DNA of 64,000 nucleotides from an archaeon (GCA_028279705.1 JANQNF010000024.1:174257-238256); one strand, 5' to 3'. Positions 17,122 through 25,527 are shown, counted from the stretch's first letter. Made by a program: numbers and translations. The notes: generated by a model not told the origin, from the sequence alone.

Positions 17122-18213
17122 ATGAAAGTCAGGACAGGACGCTCGGTGAAGGACTACAGGGCAGTGTGGCTTGATGGTAGCACCGTGAAGATGATAAACC
17201 AGCCGCTACTTCCCCACTTCTTCAGGATAGCATCTTTCAAAAACCACAAAGAAACCGCCAAATCCATAAGCACCATGGTCGTGAGGGGCGCTCCCGCGAT
17301 TGGCGCGACAGGGGCTTTTGGCATCGCGCAGGCAACACTTGAGTTTCGCGGGACCGATATGAAGAAGTTTCGAAAGCACATGAGCGCTGCCGAGAAAACG
17401 CTCGCTTCAACGAGGCCTACTGCATACGATCTCTTCCACGGTATAAAGACAGTCATGGATTCCATCAAGAATGCAAAGTCTGTGAGTGAAGCTCAGAACA
17501 CGGCAACGGCTACGGCAAACAGTTATGCCGACTGGTCCGCTACAAACTGCAGACTCATAGGCGAACATGGCGGGAAGCTGATAAAGAGGGGGTCAGGTGT
17601 CCTTACACACTGCAATGCGGGCGCTCTTGCATGCGTGGATCACGGCACGGCGCTTGCCCCGATAAGGTGGGCTCATGAAAACAAGAAGAATATCCACGTC
17701 TTTGTCGACGAGACAAGGCCAAGGTGCCAGGGTGCAAGGCTCACTGCCTGGGAGATGGTCATGGAAGGAATACCCCACAGCCTTATATCTGACAATGCGG
17801 CGGGACATTACATGCAGCGTGGGGAGATAGACATAGTCATAGTTGGCGCGGACAGGGTTGCCGCAAACGGGGACATAGCAAACAAGATAGGAACGTACGA
17901 GAAGGCAGTCGTTGCAAAGGAAAACGGTATACCTTTCTACATTGCAGCGCCGTCAAGCACCATTGACTTCAAGTGCAAATCCGGAATGAAGATACCGATA
18001 GAAGAGCGCTCGCAGGATGAGGTACTCTACATGTTCGGTAAACCTGACGGACCGCTTGCAATGAACACCGCAAGGGTCAGGGTAGCTCCCAAGGAAACGA
18101 AGGCAAGGAATCCAGCTTTTGACGTGACTCCTGCAAAGTACATAAAGGGCATAATAACTGAGAAGGGAGTGCTGAAGCCTTCACAGATAAAAAATCTTAA
18201 GGGCCTGTTATGA
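17122..18213 (+). CDS. mtnA: S-methyl-5-thioribose-1-phosphate isomerase
   Basis: 363-residue member of the MtnA/eIF2B-alpha superfamily. MtnA residues are in place: RGAPAIGATGAFGI, the catalytic Cys in THCNAGALA, FVDETRPRCQGARLTAWE and the catalytic Asp in VGADRVAANGDIANKIGTY. It converts 5-methylthioribose-1-phosphate to the ribulose form; family members also accept 5-deoxyribose-1-phosphate. It overlaps the HAD gene by four bases (ATGA) and the class II aldolase follows, so the unit resembles a dihydroxyacetone-phosphate shunt for SAM by-products. A paralogous ribose-1,5-bisphosphate isomerase role is less likely given the motifs and neighbours. Confidence 0.93.
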   Translation: MKVRTGRSVKDYRAVWLDGSTVKMINQPLLPHFFRIASFKNHKETAKSISTMVVRGAPAIGATGAFGIAQATLEFRGTDMKKFRKHMSAAEKTLASTRPTAYDLFHGIKTVMDSIKNAKSVSEAQNTATATANSYADWSATNCRLIGEHGGKLIKRGSGVLTHCNAGALACVDHGTALAPIRWAHENKKNIHVFVDETRPRCQGARLTAWEMVMEGIPHSLISDNAAGHYMQRGEIDIVIVGADRVAANGDIANKIGTYEKAVVAKENGIPFYIAAPSSTIDFKCKSGMKIPIEERSQDEVLYMFGKPDGPLAMNTARVRVAPKETKARNPAFDVTPAKYIKGIITEKGVLKPSQIKNLKGLL

Positions 18214-18848
18214 AGATAAAGGCGGTCATATTCGACCTCGACGGCGTTATCGCAGACAGCGAGCACTTATCGAGAGATGCAGATGCAATGGTTTTTGAAA
18301 AGTACGGCATAAAGCTCACCGACAAAGAACGGACAGACGCTTTTGGCAGGAGGACGCCTGAGATATATTCTGATGCACTTTCTGCGAGGAACAGGCACGA
18401 GGACGTGAGGAAGATGATTGAGCTGAAGAATGAAATGCTTTTCAATCTTATAAGGAACGAACTGAAACCAATACAGGGTTCAATAGAGCTTGTAAGTGGG
18501 CTGAAAAAAAGCGGTTTCAGGTTGGCCATTGCGTCAAGCGCCAATGATAAAAAAGTCCAAATGGAGCTTCGGGAGCTTGGTATAGAAGGTCTTTTCGAGA
18601 AGGTGGTCACGGGAAGCGATGTCAGTAAAGGAAAGCCTGACCCTGAGATATTCCTAAAAGCTGCAAAAGAGCTTGGCGTGAAGCCTGAAAACTGCGCAGT
18701 GGTCGAAGATTCTTCTCCCGGCGTCCAGGCAGCCAAGGATGCCGGCATGTTCACCATCGGATTTAAGAGTCCGAACAGTCCGGGTCAGGATCTATCGGTG
18801 GCAGATATTGTAATCAACGATCTTAGACTGGTTATTGGAATTATATAG
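18210..18848 (+). CDS. HAD-superfamily phosphatase/phosphoglucomutase-like
   Basis: 212 residues, HAD subfamily IA. Motif I is FDLDGVIADSE (nucleophile and acid Asp), motif II is AIASSAND, and motifs III and IV are KGKPDPEIF and VVEDSSPGV. A four-helix cap lies between motifs I and II. It likely removes phosphate from a small sugar phosphate or acts as a mutase; the exact substrate is unknown. Translational coupling to mtnA by the ATGA overlap and the aldolase just downstream suggest a role in pentose-phosphate by-product salvage. Confidence 0.88.
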   Translation: MKIKAVIFDLDGVIADSEHLSRDADAMVFEKYGIKLTDKERTDAFGRRTPEIYSDALSARNRHEDVRKMIELKNEMLFNLIRNELKPIQGSIELVSGLKKSGFRLAIASSANDKKVQMELRELGIEGLFEKVVTGSDVSKGKPDPEIFLKAAKELGVKPENCAVVEDSSPGVQAAKDAGMFTIGFKSPNSPGQDLSVADIVINDLRLVIGII

Positions 18849-18903
18849 AATCCTTTTAGAAGAGGATTTCATATTTATTGAACGTTCTGCTAAGAATAGA
18901 AAT

Positions 18904-19497
18904 ATGAGCGAAGACAAGTACGTGGGAAGGAAGTTCAAAACCGATCTCACGGAAAAGGAAGTCATGGAGGACACAAGAATCTATGAGATAATCCGCCTCG
19001 GAGAGAAGTTCAAAAAGATAGGTCTGCTCCCAAAAGAGAATGGAGGTTACGGCGGCAACATGAGCTTTCGTAACGACCGTGGCTTTGTCATAACGGCAGG
19101 CGGAGTGGATGCTGGCAAGATGGACCCGCAGAAATTCGTCCAGGTTCTCAAGTGCAACATTGATACCGGAAAGGTCTTTGCTGAAGGTTTGATGGAACCA
19201 TCATCAGAGACGATGATGCACTACATTATATACAGGGACAAGCCTTCGGTCAACGCTGTCATACACGTTCATGACAACATAGTCTTGGAAAATGCAGAAG
19301 AGCTCAATATAAAAACAACACCAAAAGCCCACCCATACGGGACACCTGAACTTGCATATGAGATAGAGAAGACGATTGGTCATGAAAAGTACATAGCTAT
19401 AAAGGATCACGGCGTGATTGCGATCGGAAAGAGTCTATGGGAAGCAGGAAAGCTTGTTGAATCCATGCACGATGCTACAAAAAAACTGAAACAGTGA
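18904..19497 (+). CDS. Class II aldolase/adducin family protein
   Basis: About 197 residues from the ATG of MSEDKYVGRKFKTDLTEKEV; an upstream in-frame ATG overlaps the HAD gene. Family motifs: GGNMSFRND, the acidic catalytic residue in PSSETMMH, zinc ligands in AVIHVHDN and KDHGVIAIG. These enzymes split or epimerise phosphorylated ketoses. Beside mtnA it is the expected aldolase that cuts methylthioribulose-1-phosphate or deoxyribulose-1-phosphate into dihydroxyacetone phosphate and an aldehyde. MtnB dehydratases share this fold, so the reaction needs testing; no later methionine-salvage genes (mtnC, mtnD) are seen here, which favours the aldolase reading. Confidence 0.85.
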   Translation: MSEDKYVGRKFKTDLTEKEVMEDTRIYEIIRLGEKFKKIGLLPKENGGYGGNMSFRNDRGFVITAGGVDAGKMDPQKFVQVLKCNIDTGKVFAEGLMEPSSETMMHYIIYRDKPSVNAVIHVHDNIVLENAEELNIKTTPKAHPYGTPELAYEIEKTIGHEKYIAIKDHGVIAIGKSLWEAGKLVESMHDATKKLKQ

Positions 19498-19498
19498 T

Positions 19499-20836
19499 TC
19501 ACTCGACGTCCACTTCTACTTTGAGCTTCACGTCGACGTTCGTTCTCTTGTATACATTGTAAAGAACTAGACCGCCGAACAGGAGAAGCGCTTCTGCAAT
19601 AAGCACTACAACGTCCGTGTATAGAAGCATTACTATGCTTGTGACAAGCCCAAGAACTGCTATGACAGGGAGCTTTCCTACGTTTAATGGTACCTTAAAT
19701 GACCTCTTTTCCCTTGGCTCCCTGTAACGAAGTATTATCATTGAGAGGTTGACAAACACAAATGATACAAAAATGCTTGTTGTTGTCATGTTTGCAACAA
19801 GTGTCAAATCCCCGATAAGGACAAATCCTATTGCAGCAAGCATTACTGCAATGACTGAGATATGAGGTGTCCTTGTCCTTTTGTGTATCTTTGAAAACAT
19901 CGACGGAAGGCTTTCGTCCTTTGCTATTCCATAAACCATTCTTGAAGCCACTATCAGGCAGATTAGTATCGTGTTCCCAGTTGAGAACAGCGCTATTATG
20001 CTCATGAAGAATGCAGCTCCTGAACCAAGTGCACTGTCAACAATCAGCGTCAGCGGCGCATTTGATGATGCCAGTGCTTCCCAGCCGACGATTCCTACTG
20101 CTGCAATGGCAACAAGTATGTAGAGCACTGTTGATATGCCAAGCGAAAGCAGCATAGCTTTTGGTACGACATTCTTGGCATTCTTTACTTCTTCGGACAT
20201 GTTTGCAATATCCTGAAATCCTATGAATGCAAAAAACATCAGCACTGCGCCGCTCATTATGCCTGAGAATCCTGCAGGCGAGAATGCAAAGTCGACAGTG
20301 GCATCATAGAATGCAAAACCAAGAAGTATGATGAATATAAGGCCTCCGGCCTCTATCAGGGTTGCTATTATGTTGAAGTTGCTTGACTCTTTTATTCCCC
20401 AGAAGTTTATGGCCGAGAAGACTGCAATTACAGCAAGTGCCACTGGTACAAGAGGTGCTGCTGCAAAAATCTTTTGGAAGTACCCTGCAAATCCAAGTGA
20501 TACTGCCGATGCAGCAACTGTCATTGCTATAATAAGGACCCAGCCGACAAGGAATGCTACTTTCTTATTGAATGCCCTTTTTGTATAATTGTATTCAGCA
20601 GCCTCCCTTGGCATCATTGAATTAAGCTCGCAATAGCTTAGTCCCGTGAATGCAGACACTGTTGCGGCAATTATAAACGATATCCATACAGCGTTTCCGG
20701 CTATCCCTGCACCTTCGCCAAGGAGCGCGTATATGCCGGCGCCAAGTATTATGCCTACGCCGTACATTGTCATTTCAAATAGCCCAAGGCTCTTCTCAAG
20801 CTTTGGCTCTTCACTGGTCTTCTTGGCTATTCCCAT
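19499..20836 (-). CDS. APC-family amino-acid permease
   Basis: 445 residues with about twelve membrane helices. The first helix has the family motif GVGIILGAGIYALLGEGAG, and EEVKNAKNVVPKAM follows helix 6, as in amino-acid/polyamine/organocation transporters. Substrate cannot be read from sequence. It is convergent with the aldolase gene (1 base apart) and lies between the two halves of the salvage module. Confidence 0.92.
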   Translation of the reverse strand: MGIAKKTSEEPKLEKSLGLFEMTMYGVGIILGAGIYALLGEGAGIAGNAVWISFIIAATVSAFTGLSYCELNSMMPREAAEYNYTKRAFNKKVAFLVGWVLIIAMTVAASAVSLGFAGYFQKIFAAAPLVPVALAVIAVFSAINFWGIKESSNFNIIATLIEAGGLIFIILLGFAFYDATVDFAFSPAGFSGIMSGAVLMFFAFIGFQDIANMSEEVKNAKNVVPKAMLLSLGISTVLYILVAIAAVGIVGWEALASSNAPLTLIVDSALGSGAAFFMSIIALFSTGNTILICLIVASRMVYGIAKDESLPSMFSKIHKRTRTPHISVIAVMLAAIGFVLIGDLTLVANMTTTSIFVSFVFVNLSMIILRYREPREKRSFKVPLNVGKLPVIAVLGLVTSIVMLLYTDVVVLIAEALLLFGGLVLYNVYKRTNVDVKLKVEVDVE

Positions 20837-20884
20837 AACAAACCTGTATATAATTTACCAAGCCACGTTAAATTGTTGATATTT

Positions 20885-21301
20885 TCATTCCCCTGAGACC
20901 TGTACAATGACTTCCCTCTGCCTCCCACTGGTGTCGAAGTCTATGACCACCACCTGCTGCCAGGTTCCAAGCAGCAGCTTGCCATCCTCGAACGGAATGG
21001 TAGTGCTTGGTCCAAGAAGCGTCGCCTTCACGTGGGATGACCCGTTGTCGTCTCCCCACGTCTTGTGGTGCTCATAGTCCTCCCCGTAAGGTGCGATCTT
21101 ATCGAGCGCCTTCTTTAGGTCCTTGACGAGATTGGGCTCGTATTCTATAGTCGATACCGATGCAGTGGAACCGTTGACAAATACCAGTGCAGAACCGTTT
21201 TTCGCCTTGGATTTATCTACTATCTCCTGAACTTTGGCTGTAACGTCTATGACATCGCCATGTCCATCACTTCTGACTGACAACTTTTCCGTTATTATCA
21301 T
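20885..21301 (-). CDS. YjbQ/UPF0047 family protein
   Basis: 138 residues, the normal length. Family residues: VFVNGSTASVSTIEYEPN, then HHKTWGDDNGSSHVKATLLG and LLLGTWQQVVVIDFD. The His and Asp residues form the probable active site. Members have weak thiamine-phosphate synthase activity in vitro, and their true role is unsettled. The gene is divergent from the MTA phosphorylase gene across about 55 bases. Confidence 0.92.
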   Translation of the reverse strand: MIITEKLSVRSDGHGDVIDVTAKVQEIVDKSKAKNGSALVFVNGSTASVSTIEYEPNLVKDLKKALDKIAPYGEDYEHHKTWGDDNGSSHVKATLLGPSTTIPFEDGKLLLGTWQQVVVIDFDTSGRQREVIVQVSGE

Positions 21302-21355
21302 TCAACCACAAGACTATTTTTTAAATCACGAAATAAATTTCTTTTATTGGTTTTC

Positions 21356-22147
21356 ATGGGAGCAAAAGCAAAGATTGCGGTTATAGGTGGCACTGGACTT
21401 GCAGACCCCAATCTTTTCAAGACGATTGAAGAGGTTGAAGTCGACACGCCATTTGGCGAGCCTTCAGACAAGATAAAGATAACTGACTTCGAAGGCGTGC
21501 GCATCGCGTTCCTTCCAAGGCACGGCTCAGGGCACGAGATACCTCCGCACAAGGTCAACTACAGGGCTAACATACACGCACTCAAGGAACTGGGAGTTGA
21601 GAGGATAATAGGTTTTACCGCTGTCGGTTCTCTGAAAGAAGAAATGGAGGCAGGCCATGTGGTGGTACCGGACCAGTTCATAGACATGACCAAGAGGAGG
21701 GAACTCACGTTTTACGACGGGCCTAAGGTTGTCCACATATCCGCAGCGGATCCTTTCTGTCAGGACATGCGCACGTGGGCATGCGATGTCACAAAGGAAC
21801 TCGGAGTGCCTCTGCACGAAAATGGCACATACGTGTGCGTGGAAGGCCCTAGATTCTCAACGAGGGCTGAATCCAACCTGTGGAGGATAATGAATGCAGA
21901 CATAATAGGTATGACGCTTGTTCCCGAGGCCCAACTTGCAAGGGAAGCCGAGATATGCTACCTTTCAATTTCCACCATAACGGACTATGACGTGTGGGCA
22001 GACGAGCCAGTGAGTGCTGCGGGAATCATAGAGACAATGAAGAAGAACGCAGTCAACATCCAGAACATACTGAAAAAGATTATACCAAATATCGCTGAAG
22101 ATAGGAAATGTGCCTGCGCCAGCGCACTAAAGGACGCGGAGCTGTGA
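21356..22147 (+). CDS. mtnP: S-methyl-5'-thioadenosine phosphorylase
   Basis: About 263 residues. PNP/MTAP family motifs: AVIGGTGLADP, FLPRHGSGHEIPPHKVNYRA and EGPRFSTRAE. The base-site motif is TDYDVW, whose Asp residues select a 6-amino purine, so the substrate should be methylthioadenosine (or 5-deoxyadenosine) rather than inosine or guanosine. Products are adenine and a 5-modified ribose-1-phosphate, which feed the next gene (apt) and mtnA. TATA-like TTTTTTAAAT about 30 bases upstream supports the ATG used. The tail has CACASALKD, a short cysteine pair of unknown meaning. Confidence 0.93.
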   Translation: MGAKAKIAVIGGTGLADPNLFKTIEEVEVDTPFGEPSDKIKITDFEGVRIAFLPRHGSGHEIPPHKVNYRANIHALKELGVERIIGFTAVGSLKEEMEAGHVVVPDQFIDMTKRRELTFYDGPKVVHISAADPFCQDMRTWACDVTKELGVPLHENGTYVCVEGPRFSTRAESNLWRIMNADIIGMTLVPEAQLAREAEICYLSISTITDYDVWADEPVSAAGIIETMKKNAVNIQNILKKIIPNIAEDRKCACASALKDAEL

Positions 22148-22151
22148 CATC

Positions 22152-22679
22152 ATGACAGAGAGCATAAGGAAGAAGATAAGGACGATACCGGACTGGCCCA
22201 AGAAGGGCATAATGTTTAGGGACATCACGACACTCATAAAGGACCCGGAAGGATTCAGGGAGACCTGCGACAAGTTCCATGAATACTACAAGAACAAGGA
22301 CATCGACATCATCGTCGGCATAGAGTCCAGGGGTTTCATATTCGGTTCAGTGCTTGCATACAAGATGGGAAAGGGCCTTGTTCTCATGAGAAAGCCCGGC
22401 AAGCTTCCCTCTGACACTGTCTCACAGGAATACGAACTCGAATACGGCAAGGATTCCATTGAGATGCACACTGATGCCATAAAGAAGGGCGACCGCGTGC
22501 TCATAGTAGACGACCTCTTGGCTACTGGCGGTACCATGGAGGCTGCATGCAATCTCGTCAGGAAGGTCGGCGGCCACATCGTCGGCTGCGCATTCGTCAT
22601 AGAACTTCCAGAACTGAAAGGCAGGAAAAGGGTCGCAAACTTCGAACTCTTCAAGCTCGTTGACTTTGAAGGTGAATAA
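22152..22679 (+). CDS. apt: Adenine phosphoribosyltransferase
   Basis: 175 residues. The PRPP-binding loop is VLIVDDLLATGGTMEAA, with the N-terminal TIPDWPKKGIMFRDITTLIK and ESRGFIFGSVLA typical of bacterial-type APRT. It joins adenine to PRPP to give AMP. It starts four bases after the MTA phosphorylase stop, so the adenine released by that enzyme is recycled by the next protein of the same operon. Confidence 0.95.
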   Translation: MTESIRKKIRTIPDWPKKGIMFRDITTLIKDPEGFRETCDKFHEYYKNKDIDIIVGIESRGFIFGSVLAYKMGKGLVLMRKPGKLPSDTVSQEYELEYGKDSIEMHTDAIKKGDRVLIVDDLLATGGTMEAACNLVRKVGGHIVGCAFVIELPELKGRKRVANFELFKLVDFEGE

Positions 22680-22691
22680 TTCCTACTAAAG

Positions 22692-22913
22692 TCACTCGTC
22701 CTCTTCTTCGTCAATAGCTATGATCTTGTTCCTGCTCTTTAGACCTGACACAATTTTCACCTCTTTACCAAAATGCTTCTCCATAAGCTTAACTACGGCC
22801 ACGTTGGCTTTGTTTCCCTTTGCAGGCGCCTTCACCTTCACTGTCATGCGTTTTCCGTCTTCGGAGACTTCATCCTTCCCGGCGCTTGGGATCACCTTTA
22901 CGTCCATCCTCAT
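22692..22913 (-). CDS. UPF0235/YggU (DUF167) family protein
   Basis: About 73 residues. DUF167 pattern: MDVKVIPSAGKDEV, then TVKVKAPAKGNKANVAVVKL and VKIVSGLKSRNKII. Function unknown across the family, although it is widespread in archaea. Several starts are possible (GTG 9 bases upstream, ATG 3 bases upstream); I choose the ATG before Arg because family members usually begin there. It follows the molybdopterin lipoprotein gene closely on the same strand. Confidence 0.85.
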   Translation of the reverse strand: MRMDVKVIPSAGKDEVSEDGKRMTVKVKAPAKGNKANVAVVKLMEKHFGKEVKIVSGLKSRNKIIAIDEEEDE

Positions 22914-22921
22914 CATGACCA

Positions 22922-23572
22922 CTAGCCGAAGAAACTCTCGTCAAGATCACCGGTGTTTGAGTATCCCCGGCTCTCCCAGTAACCCTCGTAATCATTGTTA
23001 TCCGATATTTCTATTGAGGTTATCCATTTTATCCATTTGTATCCCCATTTGTCTTCTGCTATCAGCTGGAACGGGAAACCCCTCTCTGGCGGTAGAGTGA
23101 CGCCGTTCATCTTGTAAGCCATGATTATGTCGTTTTCCATGACGTAATCCAGCGGGAATGACGTGCTGTAGCCGTCATATGCGTAAAGTATTATGGTGTT
23201 TGCACCCTCCTTCGGCACGGCTTCTGCCACGATGTCCTTTACGAGAACCCCTTCCCATAGTATGGTCGCTTCCCACCCCTCAACGCAGTAAAGCTTAACG
23301 ACCTTTTCATATGACTGCTTCTCAAGGACGCTGTCATACGTGTATATCTTCTGGTTTTCCACAAGCCCCGTGACCTGGAGTGTATACGCGTCAGCTTCTA
23401 CGTACTGTGGTCCCTTGATCGAATTCTCCCTGAAAGCATGTTCTAAAGAGTCCAGCTTCTGTCCATGGTACTCCCTGACTTCGACACCGTCTAGCTCTAT
23501 AGGACCGCCTGAATTCAGGCACCCCGAAACCAGTAGTATCCAAATCACTACAAACGGAATTACGTATCGCAT
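22922..23572 (-). CDS. Sulfite-oxidase-fold molybdopterin lipoprotein
   Basis: About 216 residues. MRYVIPFVVIWILLVSGC is a clean lipoprotein signal with a VSGC lipobox, so the protein sits outside the membrane. The rest is an oxidoreductase molybdopterin-binding domain: the Mo-ligand Cys in LYCVEGWEATILWEG, then LPPERGFPFQLIAEDKWGYK and WIKWITSIEIS. It lacks the dimerisation domain of sulfite oxidases and is shorter than MsrP. Together with the membrane cytochrome gene upstream it resembles an MsrPQ-like or nitrate/sulfite-type reductase pair. Start chosen from the lipobox; it overlaps the upstream gene by 13 bases. Confidence 0.85.
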   Translation of the reverse strand: MRYVIPFVVIWILLVSGCLNSGGPIELDGVEVREYHGQKLDSLEHAFRENSIKGPQYVEADAYTLQVTGLVENQKIYTYDSVLEKQSYEKVVKLYCVEGWEATILWEGVLVKDIVAEAVPKEGANTIILYAYDGYSTSFPLDYVMENDIIMAYKMNGVTLPPERGFPFQLIAEDKWGYKWIKWITSIEISDNNDYEGYWESRGYSNTGDLDESFFG

Positions 23573-23979
23573 TTCTTTCCCCTCTTTATGACACACTTAT
23601 AGAATCTCCAGTACATGTGCAGATGGAAGAATGATACTATCGCCATCGCTATTCCTGCCTCCACGTGAAGATTGAGCATTAAGAAATGCTGCAGGAAAGC
23701 CCAGCCGTAATTTATCCTTATGACAAGCAGCAGTCCCAAGACCCCAGAGACGGCGAATGCCACAAGAAGCGCGACGTTCCATAGCTTCCTGTGCGTGAGT
23801 ACATCGATCTTCTTTTTCCTGACAAGAACGTATGTGATTGCATAAGCTGCAATCAGGATCGTCGCTATCTCTGCGAAATTATACGACTTTCTGAACTGAG
23901 GTCCCTGCTGCGCCTGCGCATAAGACACAGATAACACAAGCGTCAGTACAAGAGCTACTGCAAAAACCGATAGTCTCAT
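23560..23979 (-). CDS. Membrane protein, probable cytochrome b partner
   Basis: 139 residues with a cleavable signal (MRLSVFAVALVLTLVLSVSYAQAQ) and three further membrane helices. Histidines in or next to helices (THRKLWNVALLV, LQHFLMLNLHVEAGIAMAIV, FFHLHMYWRF) could ligate b-type haem. The arrangement fits a small quinone-linked cytochrome that passes electrons to the molybdopterin lipoprotein encoded just downstream. Haem binding is inferred. I see no closer family name. Confidence 0.7.
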   Translation of the reverse strand: MRLSVFAVALVLTLVLSVSYAQAQQGPQFRKSYNFAEIATILIAAYAITYVLVRKKKIDVLTHRKLWNVALLVAFAVSGVLGLLLVIRINYGWAFLQHFLMLNLHVEAGIAMAIVSFFHLHMYWRFYKCVIKRGKKCDT

Positions 23980-24036
23980 GCGTGTTTCACCATCCTATAA
24001 TATTCATTACTTCGTTATACTTATTGTTTTTCATAT

Positions 24037-24239
24037 TCATCCTGCAAGTTTCTTTGCTATCTGCGCGACGTGACTTCCCTAGAAACTCATCCCATCCGGT
24101 GTCGTCATTATGTCACTTTCCATGCCATCTTTTCCATAGTTGTTACCTGCCCCGCCTTTGCCATCTCGGAATATGCGAATAAGGCTAGCGCTACCATGAC
24201 GACTGCAATCACTGGAATTGTAAGGAAAAGAAATCTCAT
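24037..24239 (-). pseudogene. Broken monohaem cytochrome c gene (reconstructed)
   Basis: The first frame reads MRFLFLTIPVIAVVMVALAL and on through a signal peptide to MEKMA, then stops after 43 residues. Joining frames across three small lesions gives a 67-residue c-type cytochrome: a two-base loss at the first haem Cys, a TGA where the second Cys codon should be (restored CGKCH), then NDDTGWDEFLG, and a one-base gain before SHVAQIAKKLAG and a stop. The total length (203 bases) is one short of the intact 204. Its neighbours CcdA, TlpA, cytochrome b and the molybdopterin lipoprotein fit such a protein. Alternatives are sequencing errors, or a 43-residue membrane peptide (24108-24239). Confidence 0.45.
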
Positions 24240-24250
24240 GGTATATTTTT

Positions 24251-24263
24251 AATACCTAGTATA
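24251..24263. promoter_or_regulatory. Candidate HxlR operator, second copy
   Basis: AATACC-T-AGTATA matches 11 of 13 bases of the perfect palindrome TATACT-T-AGTATA found before the hxlR gene and the ferredoxin operon. Both sites are followed, at similar spacing, by the same GTTTCAAAAAATATA stretch. This copy lies 12 bases before the ATG of the broken cytochrome c gene. Confidence 0.4.
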
Positions 24264-24298
24264 AATTCTAAATAAATGAGACAGTTTCAAAAAATATA

Positions 24299-24973
24299 CT
24301 ATCCGAAAACCCTGAACACGAATATGAGTTCGTAGAGTCCTAGCACCACGAGCACCATGCCCGCTACCCTGTTTATGACTTTCCTATGTTCCACGAAGTT
24401 CTTTATAAGCCATGCGCCTTTAACGGCCGACATGAACGACAGTGCCACGAGCGGCGCACCGAGTCCAAGACCGAATGCCACGAAAGGCAGGAACTTTCCG
24501 ATGAAACCTGCCACTCCTACCGAGTATGCAAACACTGCAAACACAAGCGGCGCGTTGCATGGTATCACGACGGGACCGTACATGAAACCGAACACGAATG
24601 CGGAATAGTACGGATTCTTCATGATCCTGGTCTTTGGTTTTGGAAAGAACCTTCCGATGTCCTTTCCTGTGAGCATTAACAGGCCGAGTATGACGAGCAC
24701 AGCGAATGCCACGGGTGATGCCACTGACACGAAGCTGTTTATCGACAGTCCGAGACTTGCCGTCACGAATCCTGCCAGGGCCATGAAAGACATGACACCG
24801 GCAAGCACGATAAGGCCGGATATCCTGATGAGCCTGTTTTTGTTCTCTATCCCCGGTCCTGATGAAAGATAAGCAAGGAAACCCGGATACAGCGGAAGAA
24901 CACATGGGTTCAGATTTGCCGCGAATCCCAGCCCGAACGATAATAAAAGTTCGAGCGGATCCAAGGTCAGCAC
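24299..24973 (-). CDS. ccdA: CcdA-type thiol transporter
   Basis: 224 residues with six membrane helices. The two redox cysteines sit in NLNPCVLPLYPGF and VVIPCNAPL, the typical CcdA/DsbD transmembrane motifs. CcdA moves reducing power from cytoplasmic thioredoxin to extracytoplasmic thiol proteins, classically for cytochrome c maturation. It starts with GTG inside the end of the TlpA-like gene (7-base overlap), which encodes the obvious outer partner. Confidence 0.93.
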   Translation of the reverse strand: MLTLDPLELLLSFGLGFAANLNPCVLPLYPGFLAYLSSGPGIENKNRLIRISGLIVLAGVMSFMALAGFVTASLGLSINSFVSVASPVAFAVLVILGLLMLTGKDIGRFFPKPKTRIMKNPYYSAFVFGFMYGPVVIPCNAPLVFAVFAYSVGVAGFIGKFLPFVAFGLGLGAPLVALSFMSAVKGAWLIKNFVEHRKVINRVAGMVLVVLGLYELIFVFRVFG

Positions 24974-25527
24974 CCCGTTTCCAAATCACTTTTCAGTTCG
25001 TCTGACGTTTTCACGCCGAAGTCCAGCAGTCGCGTATCACCGTTTTCACATACCATTATCACCGGTGCTGATGGTGCGTTCACCACGTTTATGCCGAAGT
25101 CATTTATAAGATCCTGCGTGAATTCGTTATCTGCGACCGCGTAGCGCCAGTCATATCCATACCTGTCCAGGTGTTCCAGAACTTTCGATTCATCCTCGTT
25201 TGGGTCAACGTCGACAGAAACAGAGACGACAGAATCCCCAAGCTCTTCGTGGAGTTTCTGTATCTCATCCTGCTGCCTCTTGCAAGTCGGGCACCAGACG
25301 GCAAATGTTTCCAGCAGCACAGATTTCCCGGAAAATCCTGATATGGTGAACGTTTCTCCTGTTTTCACATCATCCAGTGCTATGTCTTTCCAGCTTTCTG
25401 ATGACATGCCGCCGTTTTCCATTGCAGTATAATCAACTTCCATGGAAGGATAGTACATGACATATGCGCCCACACCCGCAGCTGCCGCAGCGGCCAGTGC
25501 AGCCAATATGATCAGATACATGTTCAT
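24967..25527 (-). CDS. Membrane-anchored TlpA-like thioredoxin
   Basis: About 186 residues. One N-terminal membrane anchor (YLIILAALAAAAAAGVGAYV) is followed by an extracytoplasmic thioredoxin fold with the active site FAVWCPTCKRQQDEI and the cis-Pro region NAPSAPVIMV. It should reduce disulfides, including apocytochrome c, with electrons from CcdA. The ATG used has a GGGTGAT site a few bases upstream, so the GTG nine bases earlier is probably not the start. Confidence 0.9.
   Translation of the reverse strand: MNMYLIILAALAAAAAAGVGAYVMYYPSMEVDYTAMENGGMSSESWKDIALDDVKTGETFTISGFSGKSVLLETFAVWCPTCKRQQDEIQKLHEELGDSVVSVSVDVDPNEDESKVLEHLDRYGYDWRYAVADNEFTQDLINDFGINVVNAPSAPVIMVCENGDTRLLDFGVKTSDELKSDLETGC

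Noticed and set aside
24064-24239. TAG-suppressed (pyrrolysine-like) small protein at the cytochrome locus
   Set aside because: Another frame and a Cys codon give a complete haem motif, which explains the sequence better than recoding.
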